Shown piece after piece: positions 63,286-64,000 of a stretch of 64,000 bases of DNA. The notes beneath the pieces are model-generated. The model ran no database searches, was not told the DNA's origin, and saw only the letters and a program-made list of their open reading frames with translations. The DNA is from Lucinisca nassula (taxonomy: Eukaryota > Mollusca > Bivalvia > Lucinida > Lucinidae): positions 158,196,981 through 158,260,980 of the forward strand of contig OY757011.1 in assembly GCA_963580285.1 (NCBI GenBank), given 5' to 3'. Positions within the stretch are counted from its first letter, which is position 1. Every line of letters starts with the position of its first letter. A program made the position numbers and the translations under genes.

Positions 63286-63384
63286 TAAAAATTCCTTTTG
63301 TTGAATATGCTTTATTCAGAATGCATGTGAAAACATTTACTGTACAAATCAAGAAGTACAATTTGGTGTATCACTGCTATGTAT

Positions 63385-63545
63385 TTGAACCTCACTTGTG
63401 TCACATGTGGAGCACCAAGTTTTGCAGTGGATTGTCAGGTGGTTTTTATCCAGGCACTCCAGTTTTCAGCCACCTCTGATTGACGATCCGCTGAATATAA
63501 GCGAAATAGTCTTGAAAGGGCCTTGGAACCAAAATGAAGACAACA
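63385..63545 (+). mobile_element. SINE-D, 5' truncated
   Basis: GAACCTCACTTGTGTCACAT, GTGGAGCACCAAGTTTTGC, CCACCTCTGATTGACGATCC, GAAATAGTCTTGAAAGGGCC. Confidence 0.7.
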
Positions 63546-63589
63546 ACCAAAACCTAGCATCACGTGAACAAGTCCGTGAAATGAAGACC

Positions 63590-63745
63590 CCACTAAACCC
63601 CAATTTATATAGAGAAAACTGGGGTTTGCGGGGGTAAACTTTATTTTTTCTTATTTCTGTTCAAAGACATAGGTTGTGGGTACTCGTTAGAACCGCCTCA
63701 TTGAGGCAGTTCTAACGAGCACCCACAACCTATGTTTTGAGCATT
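63590..63745. repeat. two adjacent hairpins including MITE A
   Basis: 63594-63632: AACCCCAATTTATATAG / GAAAACTGGGGTTTGCGGGG. 63668-63737: TAGGTTGTGGGTACTCGTTA / TAACGAGCACCCACAACCTA, a near-perfect palindrome with loop GCCTCATTGAGGC. Confidence 0.85.
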
Positions 63746-64000
63746 TATAAGAAAAATATCTCCGATTTTCATCAGATTAGTAGCCATTCTGGAGATGTGA
63801 AAAATGCACTATGTCGCACGGGTGTGTTATCGTAATGGCTTCAGCAACTGATAACAAATTAACCCCTCTTTTCCTAGAGAACGATATAAGGGACATTGGC
63901 AAACAGTAGAGTCAGTTGCCACATCAGGACCTACAATGTTTGCTAATAAAGCTGGAATTTTCATAAGAAGTGAACTTTACAAAGCTATTTGATGGATATT

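Larger units (their letters stand above)
61301..64000. other. GBF1 intron to the window end
   Basis: No exon found after 60808. It contains MITE C (61951-62162), MITE F (62377-62632), SINE-A (63015-63285), a SINE-D fragment (63385-63545) and a double hairpin (63590-63745). The final 63890-63940 has one more partial palindromic core (GGCAAACAGTAGAG). Confidence 0.5.

Overview
This is a eukaryotic, AT-rich, repeat-dense window, most likely from a bivalve mollusc. That assignment is inferred from widely spaced small exons, and from abundant elements with a 5' hairpin, a GTCCGTC-type microsatellite and 130-170 bp tandem units that resemble the pearl/Helentron-derived elements known from bivalves. 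There are no operons, Shine-Dalgarno sites or prokaryotic genes. Nearly all short open frames are chance frames in introns.

The main gene is a plus-strand orthologue of GBF1, the Golgi-localised Sec7-domain exchange factor for Arf1. I place 19 internal coding exons between 10529 and 60808. Every junction is AG/GT and every phase is compatible, giving 3460 coding bases (1153 codons plus one base). They run from the DCB-HUS linker through HUS, the complete Sec7 domain, HDS1, HDS2 and the start of the following region. The N-terminal DCB exons were not found in the first 10.5 kb, so they probably lie left of the window. The C-terminal exons lie to the right.

A second gene (374-3583, minus strand) is an intact 1069-codon frame encoding a coiled-coil, transposase-like protein with hAT-like spacing of acidic residues and a C-terminal Tudor/SH3-like module. 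If the DCB exons are indeed left of the window, it is nested antisense inside a GBF1 intron.

The introns are largely mobile DNA: (i) a roughly 300 bp SINE (here SINE-A) in about 15 copies, several with 12-13 bp target duplications, one nested in another; (ii) three tRNA-headed SINE groups (B, C, D); (iii) a 4454 bp non-autonomous DNA element with 88 bp inverted termini and a perfect 8 bp target duplication; (iv) Helentron-like elements (H1-H6) with hairpins at both ends, two of which are demonstrably inserted between T residues of other repeats; (v) about ten palindromic MITE families (named A-M here), several starting TTAACCC and several sharing one conserved palindromic core; (vi) a 236 bp MITE in two copies with 4 bp target duplications; (vii) one decayed LINE fragment.

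The most notable unexplained patterns are the palindromic core shared between MITE families with different ends, the recurrence of one MITE terminus just upstream of three GBF1 3' splice sites, and the common Helentron-like architecture across unrelated sequences. Family letters are local labels for this annotation.
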